In this document: positions 1 to 9,475 of the stretch, piece by piece | Numbering within the stretch: position 1 is the stretch's first letter | Layout: each line of letters begins with the position of its first letter | Assembly: GCA_009731375.1 (NCBI GenBank) | Contig: BJOX01000254.1 | Coordinates: 22,151-86,150 of the forward strand | Reading direction: 5' to 3' | Source of the DNA: Paulinella micropora | Taxonomy: Eukaryota > Cercozoa > Imbricatea > Euglyphida | Length of the DNA: 64,000 nucleotides | Notes under the pieces: generated by a model | Database searches by the model: none | Told to the model about the DNA's origin: nothing | The model's input: only the letters and a program-made list of their open reading frames with translations | Made by a program: the position numbers and the translations under genes

Positions 1-351
1 TTTATCCCAACCTTCTGGCTGTTTGATATCTTCTTTCTTTGTCTGGGGTCTCTGTCTTCCTCTCTGAGAGGTGTCTGACTCTTCATCTTCCTCACTATCA
101 CTTATGGGCGTGTCGGGCTCTTCTAAGTCTTCTGCCGTCTGGGCCCTTGCTTCGTCGTAAGGAAAATCCCTTTTGGCTTTAGCTGGGTCGGCTAATGCCA
201 CAGATACCATCTCTGCCACGTGGACAGATATCCCCTGCATGTGCTTCTGAAACTTGCTTGACCAAGGCCAAAAGCTTTGGTCGTTGCCCTCGAATATGGG
301 CACTTGACTCAATACGTGCTTTGGCACGCTTGCCTCCTTGACAAGGCTCAT
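1..351 (-). CDS. Copia-type Gag, N-terminal part, cut by the window edge
   Basis: An uninterrupted minus-strand frame of 117 codons runs from an ATG at 351-349 off the left end. It begins MSLVKEASVPKHVLSQ, then has FEGNDQSFWPWSSKF, then an acidic stretch (EEPDTPISDSEEDEESD). The same layout and start context (TTATGAGCCTTG / TTAATGAGCCTTG) occur in the gag at 44324-43323, and a related start (ATGAGCCGTTG) in the gag remnant at 39465. Gag forms the particle of LTR retrotransposons; an FxG..W motif near the N-terminus is typical of copia Gag. No LTR or primer-binding site was recognised upstream. That this is Gag is inferred from similarity among the three copies. Confidence 0.6.
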   Translation of the reverse strand, partial: MSLVKEASVPKHVLSQVPIFEGNDQSFWPWSSKFQKHMQGISVHVAEMVSVALADPAKAKRDFPYDEARAQTAEDLEEPDTPISDSEEDEESDTSQRGRQRPQTKKEDIKQPEGWDK

Positions 352-687
352 AACCAAAGTAATCTATCACTCAAACGCAGAGTTTAGGGAAGCTACCCCG
401 CTAAGGGTAAAGAATAACCGAAGAAAAGACTTTTAATGACTTTGGGTCACACAAATTTATGATGTTATGACCTTTACAGAATGGTAATACTCATTTGATT
501 CTAGGCATTCCAGACTATGATTCGCGAATACTCTAGAAAGTGTCCTTGTCAGTAATAAAGGTATTAATAACTGTCCGGCCTATGAACCTGCCTATGACTA
601 AGACTATCCAAATTACCGGTAAATTGTCTAGGTGGAGTAACGGGTATTAGTAGTACATTACAACGTCTATCTATATCTATATATCTA

Positions 688-718
<31 letters not shown>

Positions 719-1324
719 ATCTATCTATCTATCCATCTATCTATCTCAGTGCACGTTGCCCCGGTTCGCAGGGCGCAAAGCATACATGCATACATACATA
801 CATACATACATACATACATACAGCACAACAAAATTTGATCTCCTTGTAGTAGCAATATGAGTACACATTCATACTTACATGTAAATAGAAATGCATGCCT
901 CATTATAGGGCACTCCTTATGAGTCACTGGCAACTTTCAACTTGATTTGAAGCGGCTGGGAACTCACAACTTTCAACTTGATTTGAAGCGGCTGGGGACT
1001 CATGATGTCTTGCCACCGTGACGGTTTATTTCACTGATTAATTATGGCATATCAATATCAACTTGAAGTTAAAAAGAAACTTGAAGTTGAATAGCCTCCG
1101 GTACTACGGCTTTGAGCCTACGTGGTCGGAGAGTCGGCGGCGGAGAGCCTGGTCATCTGATCACTACCATGAGTCCTATGACTGATGGATCATCCGATGA
1201 GCCTCCGTTATCATCACTGGCCACGCTTTTCCGACCGGCTTATCATTCATACTCATCATGAGCAAGTTGAAATGAGCCTGTGACTCTATCAGTTTAATAA
1301 AATGCGGATGCGGGTACGATATTC
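352..1324. other. Non-coding stretch with simple repeats
   Basis: No convincing gene. 661-746 is (CTAT)n and 784-822 is (CATA)n. A 36-bp tandem duplication (CAACTTTCAACTTGATTTGA...) occupies about 931-1002. The part next to 351 may hold the 5' leader or LTR of the copia gag, and the part before 1324 the 5' side of the YR element. Neither can be delimited. Confidence 0.5.
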
Positions 1325-1969
1325 ATGATTGATATTTCTCGGTGCCAGTGTGGACACTGCATTCAATTATCCATACTCTGGCAACATTGCACGGCTTGTA
1401 TTTGCCCAACCACAGGCTTGATTGCTTTCTTCGCTGAGTTAGTCCCGGGCTTCGGCGACGCAGCAGAAGCTGTCTTTTGGAATCGATTCGTAAGAGCACT
1501 AGAATCTATTTGCTATCACCGGACGTTAGACATCAAGTTCTACGTAGATAACGCAGACTGCATAGGCAAGGATCACCCAACTGCATCCACAGACCTTGCC
1601 CGGTTTGAAAAGCTCATGGAGAGACTGGGCGTTCCTCTCCATGATATATTTATTGGAGACGAGTTCAGAAGCTTAGGTTGGACAAAGAATACCACCCCCG
1701 AGGGTTGGTTCATCGAACTTCCGCACGATAAGAGAACCATAGTTATCAATCAGCTTAGGCGAGTCAGCAGAGGGTGCTGCATACCCATGAAGCGGTTTTC
1801 GTCCATCTTGGGACTCTTCGTGTACATCGCTATTGTCCTGTTTTATGTACGCTACGCCACAGCCCAGCTGAGGGTTTCCCACACTGCGTTGGTGAACAAA
1901 GATGCACCGGGAGGCTTCATTAGTAAGAGAGAGCGGCACACGCTGCTGGTTGGGCGGCAGACTTACTAG
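1325..1969 (+). pseudogene. Reverse transcriptase fragment of a DIRS/PAT-like YR retroelement
   Basis: The 214-codon frame carries the C-terminal half of a reverse transcriptase. The palm motif reads FYVDNAD, with N at residue 76 where the catalytic YxDD box needs D. It is followed by the FRSLGW and KRTIVINQL segments seen in DIRS-group RT. The fingers and upstream palm are missing, so the domain is truncated at its 5' side. It ends at TAG 1967-1969. The RNase H frame follows in another phase, and an open frame bridges the join, pointing to a single frameshift. Identity rests on order (RT, RNase H, recombinase) and motifs. It is probably inactive because of the truncation and the D-to-N change. 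Confidence 0.6.
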
Positions 1970-1992
1970 TCCGCCGAAAGTTTAGACTTCCG

Positions 1993-2553
1993 TTGACAGA
2001 CATTACCAAGGTGGGTGCCTTCAACAAGGCATCATTAGTTTGGGAAGGCGACGAGGCCACTCTGACTGCCTTGGCGGATGCAAACTCCGTTCAGGTCGGA
2101 GATTTACGTTGGGGAAGAGCGTGGGTAGTTACCACGCCTGGTCCGTTCCAAGGCAGATTCAGTGCAGTCCCATGGTCTCAGTACCAGATTGACTCTTTGG
2201 TCTCTAAGAAGGGTGTACAATCAGCCCCAGCCAAAGAACTGTTCAACATTCTGTCGACGGCCTTGGAGCTTTCAGAGTGGACCAAGATCAAGAAGATCCA
2301 CATAGTCACCGACTGTATGCCAGCGCATAAGTTAGCCAAGTCTGGTTTCTCACCCGAGCGCCCCCTTCAGGAGTGGTTAGACACGTGGATGTGGAAGTTA
2401 ACAGAACATGGCATTTATTTGTTCACTACTGCTATGCCTCGAGATAGATTAACAGTTGTTGATCTACTTGCGCGTGGACAGGTGGCGGAGGCACAGCGAA
2501 TTTGGTCAACAACGAAGCAGTCAGGGCTTTCTTCGACAAGTCGCCTGCCGTAA
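1993..2553 (+). CDS. RNase H domain of the YR retroelement
   Basis: This 186-codon frame has the four acidic residues of the RNase H fold in the right order and spacing: D29 (ADANSVQVG), E82 (AKELFNIL), D107 (IVTDCMP) and D157 (VVDLLARG). RNase H removes RNA from the RNA/DNA hybrid during reverse transcription. The open frame continues upstream of the first usable start to about 1968, so it is probably translated as part of a RT-RH polyprotein. Its end overlaps the recombinase frame by about 50 bp in another phase, as does the pair at 63.8 kb. The last motif (ARGQVAEAQR) closely matches that second element (ARGQVEKAAR). Confidence 0.7.
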   Translation: MTDITKVGAFNKASLVWEGDEATLTALADANSVQVGDLRWGRAWVVTTPGPFQGRFSAVPWSQYQIDSLVSKKGVQSAPAKELFNILSTALELSEWTKIKKIHIVTDCMPAHKLAKSGFSPERPLQEWLDTWMWKLTEHGIYLFTTAMPRDRLTVVDLLARGQVAEAQRIWSTTKQSGLSSTSRLP

Positions 2554-3599
2554 CCGAAACGCCAAGATTAGTTGAACGCGCAGTTTTGTTGATGAGCAGC
2601 GCTTTATCGGTTTCGACTACCGCGGCGTACAACTCAGCAATGAACCAACTACGTGCAGTGGCAGAGGCGTTCTCTACCGATACTTGGATAATCGAATTGT
2701 GGCGCCCAACGCCCGTAATTGTAGTTCTGTTCATGGCTTACATGTCTTCCATGCTGGCCGTTAACAGTTTAAAGGTATATATGTATGGGTTGCGGGGCTA
2801 CATGCTTCGCTTGGGGCTGGAAGACCCGACCCAGAACTTCTATGTAGAATTAGTTTGGAAGGACATAAAGAGATCCAAACGCACCAGACCAGACACTCGC
2901 TTGGTCGTCACGATCGACATGTTAAGAGGAGCGGCAATTTCCATCCTGAAGCTTATGAAGAGCGGAATTCGGCAAGACGCTGATCTTCATTTACTGATCG
3001 CATGTTACACTGGTGCAGTGTGGGGAGTCAGAGGCCTTTTCCGCATCGGGGAGTTATTCCTTACCTACGAACGACTGGGCCGCATTCTACGCAATCGTCA
3101 CGTACGATACTGCGAGCTGGCAGGGTTATCGCTTATTGGCGTTTTGCTCGACGGATCGAAGGCTGACCCTTTCCAAAGAGGTTGCGAGGTCTACTTAGGA
3201 GAGCAAGACGATCAACATACGTGCCCCCATTTCTGGAGAAGTGTTTACGAGAAGAGCTGTAAGAAACATGGTTTGCTTACTGGGAGTTGGGAACCGTATT
3301 TCAGAGAGGCTACGGGTGCCCCAATCAAGCGGGACGTGTTTGTAACTACTATGCGGAACTTATTATTCGAGGCTGGGGTCAAGGAGGAAAAGAAGTTCAA
3401 CGGCATAGCATTGCGTCGTGGCGGCGCTTCGGCTTTGATGGCTGCCGGTGTCAGTCCCTTGGGCATCAAACGCGCGGGGCACTGGTCCTCAGATTGTTAT
3501 CAGCTCTACGTGGGCGCCCCAGTCGCGGAGCTGATCGCGGAACAAAGATTGATGGGCAGGGTTGTCAGGGACGAAGTCCAATCAGTCAGTGGTGAGTAA
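2502..3599 (+). CDS. Tyrosine recombinase of the YR retroelement
   Basis: The 365-codon frame is a lambda-integrase-type recombinase, which would insert the circular DNA product of the element. Visible active-site parts are R181 (GLFRIGELF), R305/R306 (IALRRGGAS), H327-W328 (AGHWSS) and a tyrosine at 333 or 336 (DCYQLYV). An N-terminal SAM-like core-binding region precedes it (residues about 20-120). The frame opens with a TTG-led stretch inside the RNase H end; the first ATG is at codon 31, so translation probably depends on frameshift or readthrough from RT-RH. Nothing breaks it, and it is the best-preserved ORF of the element. It is homologous along its length to 62777-63806. Confidence 0.8.
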   Translation: MVNNEAVRAFFDKSPAVTETPRLVERAVLLMSSALSVSTTAAYNSAMNQLRAVAEAFSTDTWIIELWRPTPVIVVLFMAYMSSMLAVNSLKVYMYGLRGYMLRLGLEDPTQNFYVELVWKDIKRSKRTRPDTRLVVTIDMLRGAAISILKLMKSGIRQDADLHLLIACYTGAVWGVRGLFRIGELFLTYERLGRILRNRHVRYCELAGLSLIGVLLDGSKADPFQRGCEVYLGEQDDQHTCPHFWRSVYEKSCKKHGLLTGSWEPYFREATGAPIKRDVFVTTMRNLLFEAGVKEEKKFNGIALRRGGASALMAAGVSPLGIKRAGHWSSDCYQLYVGAPVAELIAEQRLMGRVVRDEVQSVSGE

Positions 3600-3840
3600 G
3601 TCTGCGTAGCCAGTGAGTGGAGTAGTGTTCAACCTAACGTTGTTAGCCGCGCTCTAAGTACTAAGTTCGAAGCGCGAAGCCATTGTTCGAAATTTTAGTT
3701 CCCCACCGTTCACTATCGCTAAGTCGCAGAGTGACTGAGACTACGTTCCTTTCCACTTTGCTTATTGCACTGCCCGTTCGGGCGATCAACTCTTTTACTC
3801 AGTAATTATATTAAATCGGTCGTTCCTTTTTCATTGTTAT
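3592..3840 (+). repeat. Repeat B1 (3' repeat of the YR element, empty site of the 12.5-kb block)
   Basis: It starts within the last codons of the recombinase (GTGAGTAAGTCTG) and ends at CATTGTTAT. A second copy starts at 4581, is split at TAACGT by the 12.5-kb block, and resumes at 17114-17319, ending at the same CATTGTTAT. Direct copies separated by a spacer downstream of the recombinase match the split direct repeats of PAT-like YR retrotransposons. It keeps the uninterrupted site CAACC-TAACGT-TGTTAGCC at about 3633-3652. Confidence 0.8.
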
Positions 3841-4580
3841 TTATCCCGGTTTAGTTTTAATTGTGGTTAGCACTTTTGTGTTAACCGTGGTTACAATCTA
3901 AACCGGGTTCGTAACTTTGAAATTTCAGTCCGTACCAGTTTCGTCGGCGAAGCCGACGGAGCTGTTTCTGACATTTCACTTTCCGACGGCCGGATTGATA
4001 ATTTGGCTTTTTATATCGGCTAGCCGGTCGAGTATTTCCTTCCTTCGTTTTTAGGTTACGATAGACTGCTTTCCACATGCTTTGCTTTTGTTGTTCTGCC
4101 TTCTAGCTAGCAAGCGAGGCAGAGTTTTGAAAATCGAAACTCCCACCCACCCTTTTCCCTGTATTTATATATATCTTTACATATATATATTAATATATTT
4201 ATAGTAGTGATATGTTGTTAATTACACACAAGGGTAAGGAGGAGGAGGTTTTATCTGCATCAGTGTCTATTAAGAAGGGGTGACATCATCTTTACTTTCG
4301 TTTCATATTAATACCTACTTCAGGTTGCTCTGTCAGGTACCCTTTAAGTCGCTTTCACAGCCGGTTCACTTCAAGTTATATTATTAATAGTTTCCATGTT
4401 TCTCTTAGCCCCCCACTCCACACCCTAACTGCAATCCCACCCTCCCTCCTTTCAAGTTTAGAGCTGCCCACCACGCCACACCCTAAGGGCAACCCCGCCC
4501 TCCCTCCGTTTCAGTTCAACTTATTTTTTTGTTTCCCTCCACACCACACCCTTCTTGCATCCCTCCCACCCTCCGTTGAC
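3841..4580. other. Spacer between B1 and B2 of the YR element
   Basis: No coding sequence. By position it corresponds to the A2 segment of a split-direct-repeat element. It contains imperfect C-rich repeats (CCACACCCTAA...CCCTCCCTCC, about 4410-4575) and an AT-rich patch at 4160-4205. No matching A1 copy was found upstream of 1325, which fits a 5'-truncated element. Confidence 0.5.
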
Positions 4581-4631
4581 GTGAGTAAGTCTGTGTAGCG
4601 CCAGTGAGTGGGGTAGTGTTCAACCTAACGT
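4581..4631 (+). repeat. Repeat B2, left part, ending in the TAACGT target duplication
   Basis: Matches 3592-3640 of B1, with a GC insertion in the middle. It stops at TAACGT (4626-4631), where CACTACAAG of the 12.5-kb block begins. The rest of B2 is at 17114-17319. Confidence 0.85.
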
Positions 4632-4639
4632 CACTACAA

Positions 4640-5897
4640 GTACGGAATACCATCACTAACTTTTTTTAGTGATGATCACTAAACTTTTTTAGTGATGCAT
4701 CACTAAAAAAGTTAGCGCTGGATCACTTAAAATAAGACAAAAATTGTGTCAGTGATCATCACTACTGCCTCTGGTATCCTGAATGTAGTGATTTTAATGC
4801 CATCACTACGCTTGACCCTGGATTCTCCCTCATCACTTACCGAGGTAGTGATGAGCACTACATGAAAATGGAAGTGTTTCCGGTTTTAACCGTCGACCGT
4901 TACGCAAAAGTTAGTGATTTTAGTGATGAGCACTTAATAAGTGATGATCACTAAAAAGTGAGTGCCCATCACTACATATTTAGTGACTGTCACTAGCAAG
5001 CACTGCTAGAACTCGACTTTTGAAAAATTTAAAAAAAAATTAGTGATGGTCACTAAAAAAATGTAGTGATGATCACTAGAATCACTATAATTTTGAGAAT
5101 TATGCATCAGTAAAAATCTAGTGATGATCACTAACAAATTAGTGACGGTCACTAGCAACAGTTATTTAATGTATCTTGCCGGTGTCTGTAGTGATCGTCA
5201 AAATATGAGTGCCCATCACTACAACATGAGTGCCCATCACTTGCTCGTCACTGAATGGTACTGAGGAACCAAAAATTTTTATAAATCGACGAAACGTAGT
5301 GCCGATCACTAGAAAGATAGTGCCGATCACTAAACAAATTAGTTCAAACAAAAAAGTTGGTAGTGATGATCACTACATTTTCGTAGTGCTCATCACTAAC
5401 CAAGTAATGATAGGTAGTGATGAGCACTACAGTGGTGTAGTGATTGTCACTAACAAAAGGTAGTGATGGTCACTACACCATCGTAGTGCTCATCACTGCA
5501 TCCTGTTAGTGATGATCACTACAAATGTAGTGCTCATCACTACTGGTGTAGTGCTCATCACTACATCCTGTTAGTGATGATCACTATACAAATGTAGTGC
5601 TCATCACTAACAGGATGTAGTGATGATCACTAACTGTTATTAGTGATGATCACTAAATATGTGGTGCCCGTCACTAACTGTTGTTAGTGATGACTACTAA
5701 ACACCTGTAGTGCCCGTCACTACTCTTGGGAGTGATGAGAACTACAGTTATTTAGTTCTCATCACTATACTTGGCTGGTAGCAGTGACTTTAGTTGTAGT
5801 GAGCCATCGCCACAATAATTACTTAAGTGACAGTCACTACAGTCATAGTACTCATCACTACACAAAAATTAGTGACTACAACTACACGCTTAGTGAT
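4640..5897. repeat. Left subterminal array of 13-bp palindromes
   Basis: Dozens of copies of AGTGAT-N-ATCACT and variants (AGTGATGGTCACT, AGTGCTCATCACT, AGTGATGAGCACT) lie at irregular short distances, nearly all flanked by T and A to give TAGTG...CACTA. The spacers are unrelated to each other. No coding sequence: frames through it are made of the repeat. Confidence 0.85.
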
Positions 5898-6075
5898 GAT
5901 CACTAATTACTGTAGTGGCTATCACTACATGGTTAGTGATGATCACTACATTTTTAGTGACTTCCCGATAGCCGAAAGCAAAAAAGGTTTTTTGCTTTCG
6001 GCTATCGGGAAGTCACTAAAAATGTAGTGATCATCACTAATCATGTAGTGATAGCCACTACAGTAATTAGTGATC
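5898..6075. repeat. 178-bp near-perfect hairpin
   Basis: The left arm 5898-5985 and right arm 5988-6075 are reverse complements over 88 bp with one mismatch (GGTTAG against ATTAG's partner) and a 2-bp loop, GG, inside A6-GG-T6. The arms carry several of the 13-bp palindromes plus a unique stretch (CTTCCCGATAGCCGAAAGC). It could form a cruciform in DNA or a long hairpin in RNA. Confidence 0.95.
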
Positions 6076-6103
6076 CAAGAAACCTGTCAACCTGTCCTGG
6101 CGA

Positions 6104-6840
6104 TCATTTCCTGGCGATCATTTCTGCCCGCTTTTCACTTGGCTTACCGCTTCGTTTCCTTCCTGTTAGAACTGTTGGAATGTTTGCTACATTCTCTTTC
6201 TCACTTACTAGCCTGGTCAACGTACATATAACTAGGTTTCTTAGTATCACTCTTCGGGGGCTTGGCACGTTGCGTTGCGACCGTCTGCATTCTTTCCTTT
6301 GGATTACTGACTTTGCATGACCTTGCCGTTGCAGATGCTGCCAGTACAAAGTCTTGAAGCTGTTGCTTGGTCATTTTCAAATATTGTGGCTTCGTGTGTG
6401 TGTCCCAGCCAGGCCAACTATAAACCACTTCTCCACATAGACCGTTATCCCTAGCTTTTTTGTCAAAAGGCCAAACACCCTTCAATTTTTGCCCGTTCTG
6501 CATGGGCCACCTGCTGTACTGGTATATCTGGACTATCACATGATCTTCACCGAGGAATTCATTTTCAAAGCCAAAAGCGCACAGTCCTGGATCCCCGTAT
6601 TCGAACTCGCCGCCTGCTGCCAGTACGACGATATGCAGCTCCGGGTGGACTCCCCGTACAGACTGCAAGGTGTATTTCTGCACTAGCAGCACAGCAAACA
6701 TTTTGTAAAGCACATACAGGGTGATAAGATGTGGCACCTTTCACTAAATGTTTTTCTTCAATGCCCACTGTTCTAGTCGCTCTCTGAAAGATTGCTCCAC
6801 GCTTTCCAAATGCTTATCATATAATGCTCCCTCAATTTCT
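6104..6840 (-). pseudogene. Unidentified coding remnant inside the 12.5-kb block
   Basis: A minus-strand frame of 178 codons (6737-6201) has protein-like composition, including EFEYGDPGLCAFGFENEFLG, VVYSWPGWDTHTKPQYL and KMTKQQLQDFVLAASA. Upstream, 6840-6745 is open in another phase (EIEGALYDKHLESVEQ, FRERLEQWALKK) and ends in TAG just before it. This suggests one protein broken by a frameshift or an unseen intron. The 50 bp at 6732-6784 recur at 8779-8829, where an (ATT)n tract and a SINE interrupt the copy. I do not recognise the family. It could be part of the transposase of the block or a captured host gene. Confidence 0.35.
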
Positions 6841-6885
6841 AGCGGCGTGAGATGTGAGTTTTCCTCATTTGGAAAATAACACAAA

Positions 6886-6887
6886 AG

Positions 6888-6955
<68 letters not shown>

Positions 6956-6983
6956 CAGAGAGAAAGAGAGAGAGAGAACGAGA

Positions 6984-7014
<31 letters not shown>

Positions 7015-7016
7015 TC
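6886..7016. repeat. (GA)n microsatellite
   Basis: Nearly pure GA dinucleotides. No gene. Confidence 0.95.
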
Positions 7017-7021
7017 TTACT

Positions 7022-7290
7022 GATCGTCATTAATGCTTAGTAACCATCGCTTATCCGTTAGTGATGAACACTAATATTTTAGTGATCATCACTGTTATAG
7101 CAGTGACCATCACTAGTATATTAGTGACCATCACTAATGTCTAAGTGACCATCACTGACCTCTATAAGTGACCATCACTAACCTCTAAGTGACCATCACT
7201 TATCCGTTAGTGATGAACACTAATATTGTAGTGATCATCACTATTGTAGCAGTGACCATCACTAGTACATTAGTGATCATCACTAGCATT
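7022..7290. repeat. Palindrome array with about 149-bp higher-order period
   Basis: AGTGACCATCACT-type units repeat. The longer string CTTATCCGTTAGTGATGAAC appears at about 7050 and again at about 7199, so units are grouped into a higher-order tandem repeat. Confidence 0.8.
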
Positions 7291-7309
7291 CAGCCACAAA
7301 TTTTATTGT

Positions 7310-7313
7310 TATC

Positions 7314-7410
<97 letters not shown>

Positions 7411-7950
7411 NNNNNNNNNNNNNNNNNNNNNNNNNNNNNNNNNNNNNNNNNNNNNNNNNNNNNNNNNNNNNNNNNNNNNNNNNNNNNNNNNNNNNNNNNN
7501 NNNNNNNNNNNNNNNNNNNNNNNNNNNNNNNNNNNNNNNNNNNNNNNNNNNNNNNNNNNNNNNNNNNNNNNNNNNNNNNNNNNNNNNNNNNNNNNNNNNN
7601 NNNNNNNNNNNNNNNNNNNNNNNNNNNNNNNNNNNNNNNNNNNNNNNNNNNNNNNNNNNNNNNNNNNNNNNNNNNNNNNNNNNNNNNNNNNNNNNNNNNN
7701 NNNNNNNNNNNNNNNNNNNNNNNNNNNNNNNNNNNNNNNNNNNNNNNNNNNNNNNNNNNNNNNNNNNNNNNNNNNNNNNNNNNNNNNNNNNNNNNNNNNN
7801 NNNNNNNNNNNNNNNNNNNNNNNNNNNNNNNNNNNNNNNNNNNNNNNNNNNNNNNNNNNNNNNNNNNNNNNNNNNNNNNNNNNNNNNNNNNNNNNNNNNN
7901 NNNNNNNNNNNNNNNNNNNNNNNNNNNNNNNNNNNNNNNNNNNNNNNNNN
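7310..7950. other. (ATT)n tract running into an assembly gap
   Basis: 7316-7410 is pure ATT repeat and 7411-7950 is N. The gap probably hides a SINE body, because the sequence resumes with the SINE 3' end. Confidence 0.9.
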
Positions 7951-7980
7951 GAAATGCATCAGCCATTGACAGAGAAGCAC

Positions 7981-8041
<61 letters not shown>
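7951..8041 (+). mobile_element. SINE 3' end with (ATT)n tail (copy C)
   Basis: GAAATGCATCAGCCATTGAC... up to GAGAAGCAC equals the last about 28 bp of the SINE copies at 8896 and 15101. It is followed by a (TTA)n tail to 8041. The 5' part lies in the gap. Confidence 0.75.
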
Positions 8042-8043
<2 letters not shown>

Positions 8044-8059
8044 AGGGAGCACCTGTCAT

Positions 8060-8343
8060 TGTCTATCTATCTATCTATCTATCTACCTATCTATCTATCT
8101 ATATATCTATCTATCTATCTATCTATCTATCTCTATTGATGCGTGGAAGATCTCACAATGCGTGAAACCTACCGCGGACAGCAATTTACCCGAAGGAAAC
8201 AGCGATGTATGGAGTGTGTCTATCTATCTATCTATCTATATATCTATCTATCTATCTATCTCTATTGATGCGTCGAAGATCTCACAATGCGTGAAACCTA
8301 CCGCGAACAGCAATCCGAAGGAAACAGCGATGTATGGAGTGTG

Positions 8344-8377
<34 letters not shown>

Positions 8378-8380
8378 CAT

Positions 8381-8432
<52 letters not shown>

Positions 8433-8720
8433 GTATCTATCTATCTACTATCTATCTATCTATCTATCAATCTATCTATCAATCTATCTATCAATCTATC
8501 TATCAATCTATCTATCAATCTATCAATCTATCTATCTATCTATCTATCATCTATCATCTATCATCTATCATCTATCATCTATAATCTATCTATCTATCTA
8601 CTATCTATCGATCTATCTATCTATCTATCTATCTCTATTGATGCATGGAAGATCTGACAATGCGTGAAACCTACCGCGGAGAGCAATTTACGCGAAGGAA
8701 ACAGCGATGTATGGAGTGTG

Positions 8721-8756
<36 letters not shown>

Positions 8757-8778
8757 CTTATCTATTTATCTATGTAGC
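8060..8778. repeat. Composite minisatellite: about 85-90-bp units joined by (CTAT)n
   Basis: Three copies of a unit starting CTATTGATGCGTGGAAGATC and containing CGTGAAACCTACCGCGGACA lie at about 8131-8220, 8264-8343 and 8632-8722. They are separated by (CTAT)n tracts of different length, one with a long (CTATCAAT)n variant at 8460-8530. Frames here translate to YLSI repeats and are not genes. Confidence 0.85.
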
Positions 8779-8828
8779 ACCTGTTACTAAATCCTTTCCT
8801 GCAAATGCCCACTGTTCTAGTCGCTCTC

Positions 8829-8829
<1 letters not shown>
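8779..8829. repeat. Fragment duplicated from 6732-6784
   Basis: Both contain GCCCACTGTTCTAGTCGCTC preceded by GCACCTNTNACTAAAT. The copy here ends where (ATT)n begins. Confidence 0.8.
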
Positions 8830-8881
<52 letters not shown>

Positions 8882-8895
8882 TATTATTATTATGT

Positions 8896-9163
8896 GGACA
8901 CCGTGATAGCCCAGTGGTCAAGTTCTACCATCTGGGCCCTGTCGCCAGTTCGATTCCCGTCGGTGCCACCAGTATTTTCATTGAACATACCGGTCCGTCT
9001 CTGGACCAGTATTTTCATTGAACATACCGGCCCGTCTGGAAGTGTTGGAACTGCCCTTGCGGGGGTGTCATTAGAGCTTATCGTCAATTCTTCGTACTCC
9101 CCTCACGGGTGAGACGATGGAGGCGCATGTGCAGATTTGCATCAGCCATTGACAGAGAAGCAC

Positions 9164-9203
<40 letters not shown>
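8896..9203 (+). mobile_element. tRNA-derived SINE with (ATT)n tail (copy A)
   Basis: The 5' head has both RNA polymerase III internal promoter boxes of tRNA genes: box A TAGCCCAGTGG (8907-8917) and box B AGTTCGATTCC (8947-8957), ending GGTGCCACC. A tRNA-unrelated body follows, then (ATT)n from 9164 to 9203. The cloverleaf is degenerate (weak acceptor and T stems), so it is not a working tRNA. This copy has an internal 32-bp tandem duplication (8969-9000 and 9006-9037) absent from the copy at 15101. It sits inside an (ATT)n tract on its 5' side too. Confidence 0.85.
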
Positions 9204-9204
<1 letters not shown>

Positions 9205-9475
9205 CATGATATATATGTCGACTTGCATCTGAATTATTATTAATTACTATCCTCTTGACATGCTATGCTATGCAATAAGTGATCATCACTAACGTCTAAG
9301 GGACCATCACTAACTTCTAAGTGACCATCACTAACCTCTAAGTGACCATCCCTAACTTCAAAGTGACCATCACTAACTGCTAAGTGACCATCACTACATA
9401 CTATATGGCTTTCACTATCAATTTAGTAATGATCACTGCCAAGTAAGTGACCAGGGACTCACAGGAACGGAGTCA

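Noticed and set aside
5962-6018. Hairpin with T run read as a rho-independent terminator
   Set aside because: The sequence is eukaryotic and the T run is part of a much longer perfect fold-back within a repeat array.
4640-6075. CRISPR-like array of palindromic repeats with unique spacers
   Set aside because: The repeats are only 13 bp, vary in sequence and spacing, occur in both orientations with no leader or cas genes, and lie in a eukaryotic sequence with introns and a SINE.
7189-8139. ORFs of 200-316 codons spanning the N gap
   Set aside because: Open only because N is not a stop; the ends are ATT and CTAT repeats.
8896-8970. Functional tRNA gene
   Set aside because: Boxes A and B are present, but acceptor and T stems do not pair properly and the sequence continues into a SINE body.
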